The notes under the pieces were generated by a model. It did no database searches, was not told where the DNA came from, and was given only the letters and a program-made list of their open reading frames with translations. Of a stretch of 13,053 nucleotides of DNA, positions 1 through 7,560 are shown piece after piece. Every line of letters begins with the position of its first letter. The first letter of the stretch is position 1. Source of the stretch: an uncultured Ruminococcus sp. (GTDB lineage: Bacteria > Bacillota > Clostridia > Oscillospirales > Ruminococcaceae); NCBI GenBank assembly GCA_900539095.1, contig UQAR01000059.1, positions 1-13,053 of the forward strand, read 5' to 3'. Both the position numbers and the translations under genes were made by a program.

Positions 1-46
1 AGATTCGCCTTAGTCTCGTGGGCTCGGAGATGTGTATAAGAGACAG
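1..46 (+). other. Nextera i7-side sequencing adapter left on contig end
   Basis: Not genomic. Positions 1-4 match the end of the Illumina P7 primer, 5-12 (TCGCCTTA) the i7 index known as N701, 13-27 the read-2 primer segment, and 28-46 the 19-bp Tn5 mosaic end used in Nextera libraries. Genuine sequence begins at 47. The minus-strand ORF of the last pilin gene reads through this adapter and stops at a TAA formed by index bases 10-12. Confidence 0.97.
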
Positions 47-825
47 GTATTATTAGCATTTGTTGTATCATAGTAAACAGACTGCTGTGTTGTTGCATCT
101 GTAGGTGCTGTTGCCCGAGGATAGGTCGTATAATCAGCAGCTGTTGAGAAGTCGATAAAGCCTCTCATCTTATAAGTGTCACCCTTATCGATATTGATAT
201 TGGTAAGGTTTACTGACGCTTCCTTTGAAAACTTAGTTTTAACGTATGTGTACGAACCGTTGGAATAATCAGGCTGATATGCGTCTATTGAGAAATCAAG
301 AGTGTACATATCATCTATGGTGTTTATTCCGGCTGTGATATCATACTTATAAACGTCATAGTAATCTACGCCCATTGCGACTTTAGAATTGTTGAAATTA
401 AATCCGCCGCTTGTGATCTGAGAAACATCTATGAGGCAGCCTGTTGCACCCATTCTCTTCTGTGCAGTATCAGTATCATCGCCTGAATAGTTTGTCAGGC
501 TGTAGCCTCTGAGATTATTATTGTCGATAACGATACAGCTGTCATATGGTGTTGTATCGCTGCCGAGTGTACCTGTTGCAGATACATCCGGAACACCGCA
601 ATAGTCCTTGAGAACAAGGATATTTGTGGAATATCTCAGGTGATCGTCAAGATAATTGGCAAGACCTGAACCTTTAAGGTTTGTTTCCATTGTTGCGTCG
701 GTATCGTTATAGATCTGCTGAGTAGGCTTGATCATATTAAGTATAGCACCCATTATAATGCCGAAAATACAAACGACAACTATAAGCTCAACAAGGGTAA
801 AACCTTTTTTATTTTTATTTTTCAA
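47..825 (-). CDS. Type IV prepilin-like protein (PilW/GspJ-like), 3' end missing
   Basis: A minor-pilin-like subunit of a type IV pilus or pseudopilus. The visible leader is MKNKNKKG followed by FTLVELIVVV, a classic prepilin peptidase site: Gly8 at -1, Phe at +1 and Glu13 at +5, then one hydrophobic helix to about residue 30 that would hold it in the membrane before assembly. The rest is a Thr/Asn/Asp-rich extracellular domain with a possible disulfide pair (YCGVPD and DSCIVID). I chose the TTG start at 825-823 because AGGAGGG (832-838) sits six bases upstream. The in-frame ATG at 841-843 overlaps the preceding stop (ATGA), has no ribosome binding site and would lengthen the leader by six residues. 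The gene is truncated by the contig end: the last 11 residues of the ORF (CLLYTSPSPRD) and its stop are adapter-encoded, so the true C-terminus is unknown. PilW/GspJ-like is a guess from size and N-terminus; the prepilin assignment is secure. Confidence 0.88.
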
Positions 826-831
826 TTTTGA

Positions 832-838
832 CCCTCCT
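832..838 (-). promoter_or_regulatory. Strong ribosome binding site favouring a TTG start
   Basis: On the minus strand this reads AGGAGGG, six bases before the TTG at 825-823. It lies downstream of the ATG at 841-843, so it can serve only the TTG. This decides the start of the terminal prepilin gene and leaves a 14-base gap after the preceding gene's stop. Confidence 0.75.
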
Positions 839-839
839 G

Positions 840-1640
840 TCATGGTTGTGCATCGAACTCAGCCTGAGTCAGATATGTCGTGCCGCCCATATAGTGGATA
901 ACTATATATCCTGTAAAATTACCATTAGAATCCGTTTCACAATACTTTTTAAATGTTGTTTCATTAGAAAGTATAAAATCAGATGTACTTGGAACGTGAC
1001 TAGCTGAATAGAGGTCATCATTTGTTTCGGTAAAGCCGAAGTAATCTCCGCCTGACGTTGCAATAAATCCAAACTGGCTCACACCGCCTATACCTGTTGT
1101 GAGTGGGACACTATTGCCTGAAGAGTTATTATTGGCGTCAAAGAACTTTCCGCCCGTTATTGCAGGAGTCATAACAAAGTTTGTTATTTCCGCACCTGAA
1201 TCATTGTAGAACTTGACCCAATACTCACCTTTATTTACGTTAGGAGTAATGTTTACATTCGTACCCTGGAGGAATTTGAGCTGATAGCCAGCCTTTGAAT
1301 CAATGGAGTTTAGCTTTGTTTTGTAGCCATAAGCAGTGGTATTCCACTTGATGCCATCGCCCCAGTCAGCCTCAAGTGCAAAATCATTATCAGTCTGACC
1401 GTCACCGACATACTTATTTACTTTGATATCATTCATATCATAGTTTTTAGCGTCATTATACTGCTCTGCATTAAGTGCCTGCTCATTCATTTCTTTTGAG
1501 CGGAAGTAGTTATCCCTGTTTGTATTTTTTGCGTTTACTGCAACAGTTACAAGCATACCTGCCATCATTGACAGCAATGTCATAGCAATGATGACCTCAA
1601 CAAGAGTCACACCTTTTTTATTATGTTTTTTTAATTTCAT
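840..1640 (-). CDS. Type IV prepilin-like protein (minor pilin)
   Basis: A 266-residue pilin-like protein. The N-terminus is a basic leader (MKLKKHNKKG), then VTLVEVIIAM: Gly10 at -1, Val11 at +1 and Glu15 at +5, the class III prepilin signal cut and N-methylated by prepilin peptidase. A hydrophobic helix covers about residues 11-34. The remaining ~230 residues are a polar, Asn/Thr/Gly-rich extracellular domain with one cysteine (KKYCETD, near the C-terminus), so no internal disulfide is possible. The ATG at 1640 has GAGGAG seven bases upstream. It sits 19 bases after the PilX/GspK-like gene, and its TGA overlaps an ATG of the next gene, so the three are almost certainly cotranscribed. The family is clear from the N-terminus; the specific counterpart (PilV/GspI-like or other) cannot be told from sequence alone. 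Confidence 0.9.
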   Translation of the reverse strand: MKLKKHNKKGVTLVEVIIAMTLLSMMAGMLVTVAVNAKNTNRDNYFRSKEMNEQALNAEQYNDAKNYDMNDIKVNKYVGDGQTDNDFALEADWGDGIKWNTTAYGYKTKLNSIDSKAGYQLKFLQGTNVNITPNVNKGEYWVKFYNDSGAEITNFVMTPAITGGKFFDANNNSSGNSVPLTTGIGGVSQFGFIATSGGDYFGFTETNDDLYSASHVPSTSDFILSNETTFKKYCETDSNGNFTGYIVIHYMGGTTYLTQAEFDAQP

Positions 1641-1659
1641 AAGTATGCTCCTCTCTCAT

Positions 1660-3867
1660 TTAGTAATGATCGTATCTGTCAAGGGTATAACCATAAACAA
1701 CGCTGCCTGCATTGCCCTTAGCATTAGAAAGTATTGAAGATGCAGAAGGTTTCTGGAATACATACCAAGCTGTGTTCTTACTATCAAACTTTTCTGCAAT
1801 AAATACGCCAACAGCACATGTATCAATAGAATTAGACTTAACTGTTGGATAATCCACACTCAGAACGTTGATAGAGATACCTGATGTTGCGATATTGATC
1901 TTTGCCTGCGGAGCGTAAATCGATGCCTGAATGAACGCATTGTTTCCGCAGTTAAGAGTTGTGCCCTCAGTGAGCAGGAATATGATACTTCCGTTATCAG
2001 GCTTATAAGTATCTGGTACTTCAGCGTCAGTATAGTTAAGTACAAAGTCTGAACGGCATGGACCCAAATCGCCTGAGCTCTTGCTAAGTTCAGTTGAATC
2101 ATACATTCTTACATAAGTTTCATAGTCAAAAACTTTCAACTTACTTACAGTGTAAGTACAAGGAGTTACGTTTGTATGCTGCGATTTGCCCTCAACATCA
2201 AGACCAGGAAGCTGGATCTTGTCGCCTGCATCTGAAACGAAATAGCAGTTATACTTATGATTTGCACCAGAGTTAGTGTCCTTCGATGAATCATTCTTAA
2301 CTACAATGATAGGTCTGTATTCATCTCCAACATTTAAACCATTTGAAAGTCTGATAACTATATCGCCTGTTGCATCTGTAACATGAATGAGTATTCTCTT
2401 AGCATTACCCATTGTGCCACAGTCTGAAAAGTCTGTAGTAGCCCATGTACAGCTGCCTGTGATCTCAAAAGCATATTTACTTGTTACACTACTGCCGTCA
2501 ACCTTTGAAGTATAGCTTACACCACTTGGATACTTTTTTGCATATGTCATAAAAGTATCGGTGTTTCCGCCTGTTGTCTTATAGAATGTCTTATACTTAT
2601 CAGAGATCGTAGTCACATTCTTATCAGAACTCATGAGGAAGTCCTCAGGATAGTAAACATACTCGTCAGCCTTTGCTGGGATAGTAGGAACTGCATCTCT
2701 GCCAGTTTTTGCAAAAGCGACTCCTCTATAAACCTGTTGTCCTGGTTCACCAAATTTCAGACCGCTCTCATTTTCAATAGTGTTGCCTGAGATATAAACA
2801 TTGCCGTTTACCTTGAGAGTATCCTGAATTTTCAGGTTTCCTTCAACATAAAGGTTACCGTTGATAACAGCTCCGCCGCCGTTCTGACCAAGAACTGCAT
2901 TACCGTTTGCACCGTTGCTGTCCTTGTAAACGTAGAGGTTGCCGTACTGCTCATATCCGCCGTTACCTGTGATAGTAGCATCTGTGCAGTAAACGTCGAT
3001 TTCACAGCCTGATGAGCCGACCTTGAATGCGTTTGTACAATTAAAGGTCTTACCGATATTCACATAGTTATAACCGTCGGCTCTAGCCATAGATGACTTG
3101 ATCCACTGGTCATTTGTGTTTGCATAGAAATTCTCGGAAACTGTGATAGATGAACCCTTTGAGCTGTCCACAAGGCTAGGCTTGAGGTAGATGTTCAAAT
3201 GGTTACCGTTTTTCAGAGAACCATACATGAGGTAACTTCCGTAGATAGAAGTGTTGTTGGTAAAGTTATATATCTTACCTGTGGTGTTGTTGATACCAGC
3301 CATATCACCGATTACGTTCAGGTTGTCGTAATTTACGTCGCCTGAGCCTGTAAGCTCGATAGTGTTATTAAATTCAGCCGGTTTCACATTGGACTGTGTC
3401 GTTATGTGGGCTGCGACCTGCTCAGTCTGTCCAAGATATGTCGTTTCACAAGTAACGACCATTGCTGTCGTACTTGAACCGTCCCATGCAACAGTGATAG
3501 TAGTTGTACCCATATTATCGGTATTATCAGTCTTTGCATTATAGGAAACAGTTGTTGTTGTACCCTTACCGCCGTTGTTATTGGCAAGCTTTTTAAGATT
3601 GTCGATAGCATTCTTCTGATTTACCATTCCCTCAGGGTCTGTTGTTGGTGCTGTGTCTGTCTGGATCTGTGCGATGAAACTTTCAAGTGTTGACGATGCT
3701 GTAAGATATGCCTGTTGGCTCTTATAGTTGTCATTAGTGGTTTGTTTATTGACCGCAACAAAGGATATGGTGGCGGTCAATAGAATACTAAGCATTAACA
3801 TTACTGCAACTGCAGTAAACAAAACGGCTCCTTTTTTGTTACCAGAACGCCTTGAACTTGGTTTCAT
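1660..3867 (-). CDS. Large PilX/GspK-like tip pilin with beta-helical body
   Basis: 735 residues, far larger than a usual minor pilin (about 150-300). The N-terminus is basic (MKPSSRRSGNKKG), then a hydrophobic helix at about 14-38. The KKG/AVLFT junction resembles a prepilin cleavage site, but +5 is Thr18, not Glu. Loss of Glu+5 is characteristic of GspK and PilX-type subunits that sit at the fibre tip. Residues ~300-362 hold short Gly-Asn turns alternating with hydrophobic strands (INGNLYVEGNL, VNGNVYISGN), and ~644-666 has a second strand-rich block (ASIYAPQAKINI). Both look like a right-handed beta-helix, as in the PilX-like proteins with polymer-forming (bactofilin-like) regions. Eleven cysteines (140, 277, 288, 294, 473, 483, 541, 570, 604, 640, 684) are many for an extracellular Gram-positive protein. 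Start ATG at 3867 follows AAAGGTGG. It follows pilO after a 117-base gap with a hairpin, and two prepilin genes follow closely. Role inferred: tip or priming subunit, possibly adhesive. Confidence 0.75.
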   Translation of the reverse strand: MKPSSRRSGNKKGAVLFTAVAVMLMLSILLTATISFVAVNKQTTNDNYKSQQAYLTASSTLESFIAQIQTDTAPTTDPEGMVNQKNAIDNLKKLANNNGGKGTTTTVSYNAKTDNTDNMGTTTITVAWDGSSTTAMVVTCETTYLGQTEQVAAHITTQSNVKPAEFNNTIELTGSGDVNYDNLNVIGDMAGINNTTGKIYNFTNNTSIYGSYLMYGSLKNGNHLNIYLKPSLVDSSKGSSITVSENFYANTNDQWIKSSMARADGYNYVNIGKTFNCTNAFKVGSSGCEIDVYCTDATITGNGGYEQYGNLYVYKDSNGANGNAVLGQNGGGAVINGNLYVEGNLKIQDTLKVNGNVYISGNTIENESGLKFGEPGQQVYRGVAFAKTGRDAVPTIPAKADEYVYYPEDFLMSSDKNVTTISDKYKTFYKTTGGNTDTFMTYAKKYPSGVSYTSKVDGSSVTSKYAFEITGSCTWATTDFSDCGTMGNAKRILIHVTDATGDIVIRLSNGLNVGDEYRPIIVVKNDSSKDTNSGANHKYNCYFVSDAGDKIQLPGLDVEGKSQHTNVTPCTYTVSKLKVFDYETYVRMYDSTELSKSSGDLGPCRSDFVLNYTDAEVPDTYKPDNGSIIFLLTEGTTLNCGNNAFIQASIYAPQAKINIATSGISINVLSVDYPTVKSNSIDTCAVGVFIAEKFDSKNTAWYVFQKPSASSILSNAKGNAGSVVYGYTLDRYDHY

Positions 3868-3924
3868 TTTTTTACCACCTTTCTTCCTAGTTATAATAAA
3901 ATTACTTATATAAAATTTTTAATC

Positions 3925-3951
3925 ATTATATAGCACTAATTGGCAGGACAA
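3925..3951 (-). promoter_or_regulatory. Possible weak promoter before the pilin genes
   Basis: A perfect TATAAT lies at 3925-3930 on the minus strand. The best -35 (TTGTCC, 3946-3951) matches four of six bases with a short 15-base spacer and overlaps the hairpin at 3940-3973. The stretch is very AT-rich, so the match may be chance. Confidence 0.25.
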
Positions 3952-3973
3952 GAAATATTCCTTATCCTACCAA
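3940..3973 (-). other. Stable RNA hairpin between pilO and the pilin genes
   Basis: Arms 3940-3952 and 3961-3973 pair over 13 positions with an 8-base loop. Two positions that are mismatches on the plus strand become G-U pairs in minus-strand RNA, so the fold belongs to the operon transcript. No U-tract follows (TTAGTGC), which argues against an intrinsic terminator and for an mRNA processing or stability element. It begins 11 bases after the pilO stop codon. Confidence 0.7.
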
Positions 3974-3984
3974 GTAGTTATCTC

Positions 3985-4689
3985 TTAGCTGGCAGAAGGA
4001 TCTGCGAGTTTCTTCAGAACATACATATTAAGTGTCATAGAGCCTGAGATCTCACTCTCGTTGACATTTTCTATGTTTACATTCTTGATGACCATGCTCT
4101 TCTCATTGTTTGTAGTCAGGTTATCAGCAAAATTCTTGAAACCTGAAAGTGAGCTCGTGAACTGGATATCAAGGCTGTAGTAACCAATGGTCTGAGCTGT
4201 TTGCTCAGCGTTAGCATCGGTGTTTTCGGCAGTTGTGTCAGCTGCTGAATCTGTAGAACCAGCGTTATTATACTCATCTACCTTCGTATCAAAATCAGTA
4301 GCTGTTGCTGTTGACGTATATGTATACGGCTGAAGGACTGCACTGCCGTATGCAGAGATAGTCATGTTACTATTTTTGATGTTTACATCGTCAACTGCGA
4401 AAAGTTCACGAACCTTATCAGTTGCCTTGTAAGCTACCTGATAATCATAGAAGTTAGCTGCTACCTGTGAAGTGCTTGTGTAAAGGCTCTGTATTTCAGC
4501 TGCCAAGTTCTTATCCTTGTCGACCTGATCCTGAAGATCACTCAGCTGAACTTTTGCAGATTCAAGGTCGCTGCTTGCCTGACTGCAATCATCAATGGCA
4601 GGTTTAACGAAAAGCATAAATCCTGCAACAACTACAAGCAGTACGAATACTACTATCAAAATCAATTTATCACGATAATTCAGTTTCAT
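3985..4689 (-). CDS. pilO: PilO-like type IV pilus alignment protein
   Basis: A 234-residue bitopic membrane protein with the PilO layout: a short cytoplasmic N-terminus, one transmembrane helix (about 9-28), a coiled coil (about 31-70, with repeated SDLESAKVQLSDLQDQ-type heptads), and an extracytoplasmic region ending in a likely ferredoxin-like fold (about 168-228). PilO dimerises with PilN and links the cytoplasmic motor/PilM layer to the growing pilus. Between residues ~123 and 167 is an Ala/Thr/Ser/Asp-rich stretch that looks like a flexible insertion and is unusual for PilO. The ATG lies two bases after the stop of the PilM-PilN gene. Its ribosome binding site (GAGGG, 4699-4703) is inside the last codons of that gene, implying coupled translation and fixed stoichiometry. 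The call rests on topology plus position after PilM-PilN; sequence conservation in this family is low. Confidence 0.82.
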   Translation of the reverse strand: MKLNYRDKLILIVVFVLLVVVAGFMLFVKPAIDDCSQASSDLESAKVQLSDLQDQVDKDKNLAAEIQSLYTSTSQVAANFYDYQVAYKATDKVRELFAVDDVNIKNSNMTISAYGSAVLQPYTYTSTATATDFDTKVDEYNNAGSTDSAADTTAENTDANAEQTAQTIGYYSLDIQFTSSLSGFKNFADNLTTNNEKSMVIKNVNIENVNESEISGSMTLNMYVLKKLADPSAS

Positions 4690-4691
4690 AA

Positions 4692-6176
4692 TTATTTACC
4701 CTCGCCCTCTCCTTTAAGATAAAGTGTCAACGAATCAAGAACTACAGAAGAGCTGCCGTCTTCACCTATTGTATATCCGGTATAACCTACGTCCTCCTGG
4801 AAGAGTCCGGTATTAACGAGAGATTCGATAGCTGTTGTAACATCTGCCTGACTGCCAAGTTCTACATTTGTGATCGTTACTGTACCGCCGTCGAGGTCAT
4901 ATGTAAAGCCTTCATACTTGAATGAGCCAAGTGCATCTTTAATGTCATCAAACATTGCGCTTGACACTACAGGAAGAGTTTCAAGCGCAGCATTTGCGGA
5001 ATTTACATAATCTGAATACTCCTGCATGATAGTCTTCTTATTATGGAGTATCTGGTTCTGTGCGATCTTTTCGTTGCAAACTGCTATCTGCTCGTTTGTC
5101 TTATCGATATCCTTCTCAATAGAATTCTTTCTGAGGTGGATAACAAGTGTAGCACCTGCGATAAGCACTGCAGCTGCCGCAGCGAAGATACCGCCTGTCA
5201 TGAGCAGTGAACCCATGCCGCTGCTGCCACCCTTACCTGTGGACTGGTCAACTTCAAGAAGGTTGATCTTCTCTGTTGCTTTGTTTCTCTTATAGAGAGC
5301 ACCGATAGCGTTAGCAAATACTGTGAACTCGAAGTTCTCAAAACCTGTGATCTGAGCAGGAACGCCAAGTACAGATGCCTTGATATCAAGACCGTCAAGT
5401 GCGTCAACGAGTTTGATATAATCCTCGATAAAGCCATAAAGGATAACGTTCTCAAGTCCTGAACCGCCTCTTGCCTTGTTGAACTGCTCCATTCTGAAGA
5501 TGTTCTCGTTAAGAGCCTCTGTGATATAATCATCAGAATCATAATCGTCCTCTGAGATCGGTACATATCTTGCGAATGCCATCTGACCGTTCTCGAAAAG
5601 TGTAAGTCCGAGGAAGTTCTTATCTATCTGGCAAACCAGAAGTGGCATCTTTTCCATATTTGACTTATCTGCAAGAACGATTCTTGCGATAGAGTTACAT
5701 CCGATATTAACAGATCTGAGGTTCATGCCCATGATATTGAAAAGCTTTCTGTAGCTTTCAACTATCGTACTTGGGCAGGCTGTTGCGAGCACCTTAACTG
5801 CTCCAGGGTTATCCTCTCCTGCCTCACCTACTACTGTATATGAGATAGAATACTCATCTGTGATACCCATTTCCTGGCTCATATGGTTCTGTACCATAAG
5901 CAGGAACTCATTACCCTTAGCCTTTGGAACAACAAGCTCTTTGAATACAATGTTGCTTGATGAGAAAGTAACGATAGCGTCCTTATCCATCATATCCTCA
6001 GCCTTGACCTGTGTGAGCAGCAGTTCAGAAAGACCTGAAAGGTTGATTACCTCACCATTGAGGATCATATCCTCAGGAACGTCTACCTGCAAGGATCTTT
6101 CGATCCTTATCTTGTTAGAGGAGTTGTCACCTTTAACAATGTTGATTTGTCTATCAGAAATATCAAATGATAGCAT
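4692..6176 (-). CDS. pilM: Fused PilM-PilN (GspL-like) pilus assembly protein
   Basis: 494 residues containing what are two proteins in most T4P systems. Residues 1-~295 resemble the actin-like cytoplasmic PilM (MLSFDISDRQINIV start; VVPKAKGNEF region; IGCNSIARIVLA; ENVILYGF). Residues 303-310 read KINLLEVD, close to the INLLP motif at the N-terminus of PilN that docks into PilM. A Gly/Ser linker (312-323), one transmembrane helix (about 324-347), a coiled coil (350-390) and an extracytoplasmic domain (about 400-490) follow, as in PilN. The overall layout is like GspL of type II secretion. It would couple cytoplasmic components to PilO outside the membrane. The start ATG at 6176 has AAGGA/GAGGTG just upstream. 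It lies 102 bases after pilC, with a hairpin between, and two bases before pilO. The fusion is seen in one uninterrupted frame; the domain names are from family knowledge. Confidence 0.85.
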   Translation of the reverse strand: MLSFDISDRQINIVKGDNSSNKIRIERSLQVDVPEDMILNGEVINLSGLSELLLTQVKAEDMMDKDAIVTFSSSNIVFKELVVPKAKGNEFLLMVQNHMSQEMGITDEYSISYTVVGEAGEDNPGAVKVLATACPSTIVESYRKLFNIMGMNLRSVNIGCNSIARIVLADKSNMEKMPLLVCQIDKNFLGLTLFENGQMAFARYVPISEDDYDSDDYITEALNENIFRMEQFNKARGGSGLENVILYGFIEDYIKLVDALDGLDIKASVLGVPAQITGFENFEFTVFANAIGALYKRNKATEKINLLEVDQSTGKGGSSGMGSLLMTGGIFAAAAAVLIAGATLVIHLRKNSIEKDIDKTNEQIAVCNEKIAQNQILHNKKTIMQEYSDYVNSANAALETLPVVSSAMFDDIKDALGSFKYEGFTYDLDGGTVTITNVELGSQADVTTAIESLVNTGLFQEDVGYTGYTIGEDGSSSVVLDSLTLYLKGEGEGK

Positions 6177-6210
6177 TTATTCCTTCACCTCTTAAATTAT
6201 TTTTCAAAAC

Positions 6211-6250
6211 AAATATCTTCCCTCTCCATTTTACCGGAGAGGAGATATTT
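6211..6250 (-). terminator. Terminator-like hairpin between pilC and pilM-pilN
   Basis: Arms 6211-6227 and 6236-6250 form a 15-bp stem (8 bp AT-rich base, 7 bp GC-rich top) with a two-base bulge at 6219-6220 and an 8-base loop. On the minus strand it is followed by GTTTTG, a short U-run, so it could terminate part of the transcription after pilC or act as an RNA stabiliser. No good promoter is visible between it and the pilM-pilN start, so readthrough is expected. Confidence 0.6.
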
Positions 6251-6278
6251 AAAATTAACGAACAAAAACAGCAGACTG

Positions 6279-7475
6279 TTATTCTTCCAGACCTGACAGT
6301 GAACCGTAGAGCATTGGGAAGATACCTGCAAGGCAAAGACCAATAGCAACACCCATGAATACGATGAGCAATGGTTCCATAAGTCCTACAAGTCTTGTAA
6401 CGGCTGCGTCTGCCTCTTCCTCATAGTAGTCAGCGGTCTTTTCGAGGATCTCATCAAGAGCACCTGATTCTTCACCGACATAGATGATAGAAGTAAACAT
6501 TCCTTCAAATATCTCAGTCTTTGCAAGTGACGCTGAAAGCGGAGCACCCTGCTTAACTTCATCGACTACCTGAATAAACATCTTATCTACATAAGCGTTT
6601 CCAAGTATTCTTGATGAACGTTCAAGACATTCAACCATTGGGATACCGCTGGAGTAAAGTGATGAAAGAGTTCTTGCGAAACGGCCTTCATAGATCTTTA
6701 CTATAAGCTTACCTGCGGCAGGCATTTTAATCTTGATATAGTCAAATTTAAGTCTGACTGACGGTACTTTCAAAGCGTATATCCAGCCGAATACCAATGC
6801 AACGACTACGATAAGAATGATATACCATTTTGCTTTGAAGAAGTCACTGAATGCGAAAAGTGCCTTTGAAAGTGCAGGCATCTGATCTTCTGACATAAGT
6901 CCTGCGAATATAGGCATGATGAACGTAAACATACCGATTACCATGACGATACAAAGAACACCCAGTATGATAGGATACGTCATCGCACTCTTTACCTTAT
7001 TGTTCAATTTGTTTGAGTTTGCGTAGTAGTCGCTCAGACGCTGCATGGTCATATCCAGCGTACCGGAGGTTTCACCTGCGTCTACCATTGAGATGAAAAA
7101 GTCAGGAAAACTTCCTCTTCTCGTGTCAAGAGCCTCAGTAAAGCTCTGACCTTTCTGTACGTCGTCGTAAACACTTCTCCAGACTTCCTTTGCACTCTTG
7201 TTTTCTTCCTCCTTATAAAGAATGTCAAGAGCCTTTACAATGGTAAGACCTGATGTCATCATTGCTGCAAGCTGACGGCAGCAGAAGGCAAGTTCCTTTG
7301 TGTTGAACTTGTGAACAGTCTGTTTTCCTGCACCTCCGAGTGCCTCTGTATAGCTTATACAGAACAGACCTTGTTCGTGGATCTTGTCCAGTACTTCCTG
7401 TGCATCCTCAGCCTCGTAGATACCCTTTATGGTTTTTCCTGAGGTATCCTTAGCAACATAGGAAAATTTCTTCAT
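6279..7475 (-). CDS. pilC: PilC/GspF platform protein of type IV pilus assembly
   Basis: 398-residue polytopic inner-membrane platform protein that binds the assembly ATPase and helps push pilins into the fibre. It has the family opening (MKKFSYVAKDTSGKTIKG) and two tandem T2SSF domains, about 59-185 and 262-388, each with the family's Gly-Glu signature (GETSGTLD at 134-141 and GEESGALDE at 334-342). Transmembrane helices are at about 168-190, 217-236 and 366-390, and the length matches the ~400 of the family. I start at the ATG at 7475, because the N-terminus then aligns with the family. An upstream in-frame GTG (7496) overlaps the GGAGG motif and would add seven unconserved residues. The GGAGG (7490-7494) to ATG distance is 14 bases, longer than usual. 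It is the first gene of the pilus cluster, with its own promoter at 7561-7589. Confidence 0.95.
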   Translation of the reverse strand: MKKFSYVAKDTSGKTIKGIYEAEDAQEVLDKIHEQGLFCISYTEALGGAGKQTVHKFNTKELAFCCRQLAAMMTSGLTIVKALDILYKEEENKSAKEVWRSVYDDVQKGQSFTEALDTRRGSFPDFFISMVDAGETSGTLDMTMQRLSDYYANSNKLNNKVKSAMTYPIILGVLCIVMVIGMFTFIMPIFAGLMSEDQMPALSKALFAFSDFFKAKWYIILIVVVALVFGWIYALKVPSVRLKFDYIKIKMPAAGKLIVKIYEGRFARTLSSLYSSGIPMVECLERSSRILGNAYVDKMFIQVVDEVKQGAPLSASLAKTEIFEGMFTSIIYVGEESGALDEILEKTADYYEEEADAAVTRLVGLMEPLLIVFMGVAIGLCLAGIFPMLYGSLSGLEE

Positions 7476-7560
7476 AGTATGTAGATACACCTCCACTTAT
7501 TTATACATTTTGTACATTCGTCACAAAAATCTTTAAGAATACACAAAACGCATTTTTATA

